From Apostichopus leukothele (taxonomy: Eukaryota > Echinodermata > Holothuroidea > Aspidochirotida > Stichopodidae): a stretch of 21,404 nt of DNA. Of this stretch, positions 19,066 through 21,404 are shown piece by piece. Location of the stretch: the NCBI GenBank assembly GCA_010014835.2, contig JAAAKB020000024.1, forward strand, positions 1,976,414 to 1,997,817, read 5' to 3'. Each line of letters opens with the position of its first letter. Positions within the stretch are counted from its first letter, which is position 1. Under the pieces are notes generated by a model. That model was not told the DNA's origin. It ran no database searches and saw nothing but the letters and a program-made list of their open reading frames with translations. The position numbers were made by a program, and so were the translations under genes.

Positions 19066-19340
19066 CAGTACCTACCTATGTAGATTTGTGATATGTACAG
19101 TGTGTTTTATCATATTGGTATTATGAAGATGAAAATATTGTTGGTCTCCCACAGCAGTGTGGAAGCAAAAAAAATGTTAATACCTGGATTTCTAGTTGAA
19201 CTAATAACCAGGTGTAATGGCAATCTCTCTTCTCATGTGGTTAAGTAGTTATGCAACCACTATGCATTTTACGTTTCTTAAAAGTTTTACATTGTTGAGG
19301 CAGCGTTCAGGGTTTTATAGTTTCAAGAGTCACATTTAGA

Positions 19341-19390
19341 GGGATATGCCAAAGATTGAGAAGGATATGCAATGTTTGATTGGGATATAC
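19341..19390 (+). repeat. Short 20-21-bp tandem repeat
   Basis: GGATATGC-like units begin at 19341, 19361 and 19382, joined by AGATTGAG- or TTTGATTG-like spacers. Strongly diverged. Confidence 0.5.
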
Positions 19391-20443
19391 ACATGTTACA
19401 GTGTTAGTGTAGAACATATATGTTACATGTCAATTAAAGGAAAGTTTACAAAGTGAAAAATCAAAAGTACATCCTATGAAAAGAAATCAAATAATGAGTG
19501 TGTTTGCTCAACCCTCTATTACAAAAAAACAGCTCTTGAAGAAAAATTAAAGACAAGTTGTAAAGTCGTGTGAGAAGGCCTTGGCCCTGAACAAGACTGT
19601 AAACCTGAAAATTAAAAATTAAAAAGTTTGTTGTTTTGTTGTATGACATTGAGCAGAAATAAAACTTGTCCATGAAAATTTTGAAGCAATCCCAAAAATC
19701 CTACATTTTTTAAGTAAATTGTGTAGGATACACTTTCTACCTAGCCATCTTGAGTGAGCGTTTTATACTTGACTTCAATTCAGTCTGGAATTAACAAACT
19801 CTTGGTTTCTTTCCCACCTCTAAAATCATGCCAATGTCATACATTTAAGATCTCTGAAGCTAGCTGTTATATTATAGTTCATTTCAATGGTTTCCTACCT
19901 TGCATTGCATTTCCAACACTTAGCAGTGCTAGTACATTTTCAGCTATTGTATTAGGTTGGGAAGGGGTTTAATGATTGCTGTAAGTTATTAGGTGAATTG
20001 CTAGAGTAATATTCAACTTTGAAAATTACCACCGGATGGTTATAGTAGTCATTTAATGTTTATTGCTAACACCATGGATCACTATTTAAGTAGACCACTA
20101 TATAATTGTTAAGAAACTGGACGCCTGTATAATTTATTCCCAAATGATTAACTTATAATATTCAGGGATAATCATTTCCTTGGTAGAAATAAATGTTGGG
20201 AAATTGGTAACTACTTAACATAATTGATAATTGAAGAGGTAAAAACTTACAATGAGATGTTTTTTACATTTTTAGTTACTGCCATCCTTTGCAGTCCTGA
20301 CAATCTTTGTCGTCTGTTTCTTTTGCATAGAAATGGTTTTCAGTATTAAAACCGCCTCCCAAACTGTTTAATGTTTAACAACGTATTGTGTCTTTGTGAG
20401 TAAATGGTTTTTAATTTTTTTTTTTTTTCTCCTTCAGTCTGTG

Positions 20444-20594
20444 AATAAAATCTACATGTATGAAAACATTAACTGTAAATATTGCTATCCTTGCTGTGGC
20501 ATAATGTACTTGTTTCTTAGGTAGATGTGTATGTGTGACTAAATGTGCTGTCACTTGTACAAATCAGAATAAACAGAAACGTTGCAAAAATAAA
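20444..20594 (+). terminator. CLASP: Cluster of three AATAAA signals, probable CLASP 3' end
   Basis: AATAAA at 20444-20449, 20568-20573 and 20589-20594 lie within 150 nt, after a T-rich stretch (20411-20430). They are the last clear signals before the sequence changes to transposon-like intergenic DNA, so cleavage probably falls at about 20465 or 20590-20615. Confidence 0.6.
20474..20481 (+). promoter_or_regulatory. Pumilio-type element TGTAAATA
   Basis: Exact match to the PUF-binding consensus TGTANATA, just downstream of the first signal of the terminal AATAAA cluster. An eight-base match can occur by chance. It would be in the message only if a later signal is used. Confidence 0.35.
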
Positions 20595-20984
20595 TGAAAG
20601 TCAAAATCATTCTTGCTTCTTCTCTCTTTACGTAAGAATTCCTCCAACCAGATACTAACAAGTAAATTCTAAGCTGTATTTACCTTATGAGACCCATTCT
20701 CAGCATCAAGTCTCTTCCACCAATGCTGTGATCTTGATAGTGGTTCGTACAATGCAGAATTGCAGCTTATCAACTTCTCTTAGAACGAAGAGATACTGCA
20801 AACTATCTCAGCGAATAAATCATGAAGGGTTCTGTCGATTTGTCAAGTATTTTAAGAACGCATAATCTTACAACTATTGCCATCGCTTAACACCAGAACA
20901 AGAAGTCTCCGAAGCAGTAAAGAGCCATATTATAAAAGACCTCCAACTAGCATAAGGTGAACGTATCTATTCCAGTTAAATCCA

Positions 20985-21256
20985 GGGACAAGATGTTGAT
21001 TTTGACCTTCAATCCCCAACCCCATTCCATCTTCACATCAAGGGTGTTATCTGTGAGTCATGAAGGTAAGTAAATAATTCAAGCTTAGGAGGGAAGTTGC
21101 TTCTATGAACACAAGGCCAAACAGGTCAAACCTGAAAATATTCAGGGTCAGGAATATTCTCTAGACTACATAAAATCTGGAGACATGTTAAATCCAGGGG
21201 CAGTATATGAAATCCAGGGACAGCCCCGAAAATTGGGGAAATCTGGTCACCCTACA
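20985..21256 (-). mobile_element. Decayed hAT-type MITE fragment (likely)
   Basis: Read on the minus strand, it begins AGGGTGACCAGATTTCCCC near 21255 and continues through GGGGCTGTCCCTGGATTT. AAATCCAGGGACA-like units recur at about 20988, 21190 and 21211. Ends starting CAGGGTGACCAGA with GTCCC inner repeats are typical of a hAT MITE group I recall from other animals. The opposite end was not found, so it is truncated or very diverged. Confidence 0.4.
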
Positions 21257-21330
21257 CTAGCAATCCTCTAACTGTCAAAAGCTTGAAGAAAGTCCCACTG
21301 GTGACCCAGTAACTGTCCACCACAACACAG

Positions 21331-21404
21331 TGGCGGAGCTAGGGGTATTGGTCAAGGGGGGCGAGAATGGTCTGTAGGGGCGCTTCCGACACTATCTAAG
21401 TGGA
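21331..21404 (+). mobile_element. DNA-transposon end, cut by the window edge
   Basis: CAGTGGCGGAGCTAGGGG followed by a G-rich stretch resembles the CAGTGGCG ends common on non-autonomous DNA transposons of marine animals (recalled). Only the first 70 bp or so are visible, so family and boundaries are uncertain. Confidence 0.4.

Larger units (their letters stand above)
16440..20615 (+). other. CLASP: Long CLASP 3' untranslated region (about 4.2 kb)
   Basis: After the stop there is no recognisable coding sequence up to a cluster of AATAAA signals at 20444-20594. Long 3' UTRs are common for CLASP genes. It holds an 81-bp triplicate repeat, two other tandem duplications, a G-quadruplex motif and a Pumilio-type site. 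Other AATAAA hexamers at 18533 and 19658 could give shorter forms. The true end needs transcript evidence. Open frames inside (17935-18195, 19754-19972 and minus-strand ones) look like chance. Confidence 0.65.
20616..21404. other. Intergenic DNA after CLASP
   Basis: No coding frame of note on either strand. The final 420 bp contain transposon-like ends, described separately. The next gene is outside the window. Confidence 0.7.

Noticed and set aside
1-21404. tRNA, rRNA or snRNA genes
   Set aside because: No cloverleaf with A/B boxes or conserved rRNA/snRNA sequence was noticed on either strand by eye. A covariance-model scan was not possible.

Overview
The window is animal nuclear DNA carrying the 3' half of one plus-strand, multi-exon gene, a CLASP (CLIP-associating protein) microtubule-rescue factor. 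Fourteen coding exons with GT-AG junctions and consistent reading phase run from 547 to the stop codon at 16437-16439. They encode about 555 residues (about 533 if a shorter exon 6 is used). The first part of the gene (TOG1, TOG2, the EB-binding region and the start of TOG3) lies upstream of the window. The host looks like a marine invertebrate: introns are AT-rich and 0.36-3.4 kb long, low-copy tandem duplications and long C/G runs are common, MITE-like fragments are present, and the protein is close to vertebrate CLASP1/2 (LFELNT, NSSETRLAVSR, EAHKD, KVLCPIIQTA, LLNLYIKRAQ). A deuterostome, perhaps an echinoderm, is a guess. No bacterial or viral gene was seen.

Layout. 1-546: end of an upstream intron. 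547-6125: exons 1-5, the C-terminal part of TOG3, with a 3.4-kb intron before exon 5. 8347-8667: exon 6, the Ser/Pro-rich linker; its open frame continues to 8898 and may form a second C-terminus. 11381-16439: exons 7-14, the C-terminal CLIP-interacting/TOG4-like domain and a short Ser/Pro tail. 16440 to about 20615: a long 3' untranslated region with tandem repeats, a strong G-quadruplex motif and several AATAAA signals. 20616-21404: intergenic DNA with transposon-like ends.

The most notable features are non-coding or alternative. An array of about five decayed copies of the exon 12/intron 12 junction lies in intron 12. Exon 6 has an in-frame Ser/Pro-rich extension ending at 8898, followed by a perfect 15-bp hairpin. 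A 163-bp MITE-like insertion with an internal 18-bp CG-rich palindrome lies in intron 8. An 81-bp unit is repeated three times in the 3' UTR, and a four-tract G-quadruplex motif lies further along the 3' UTR. I found no sign of an entirely new multi-gene system. The window is essentially one conserved cytoskeletal gene in repeat-rich introns.
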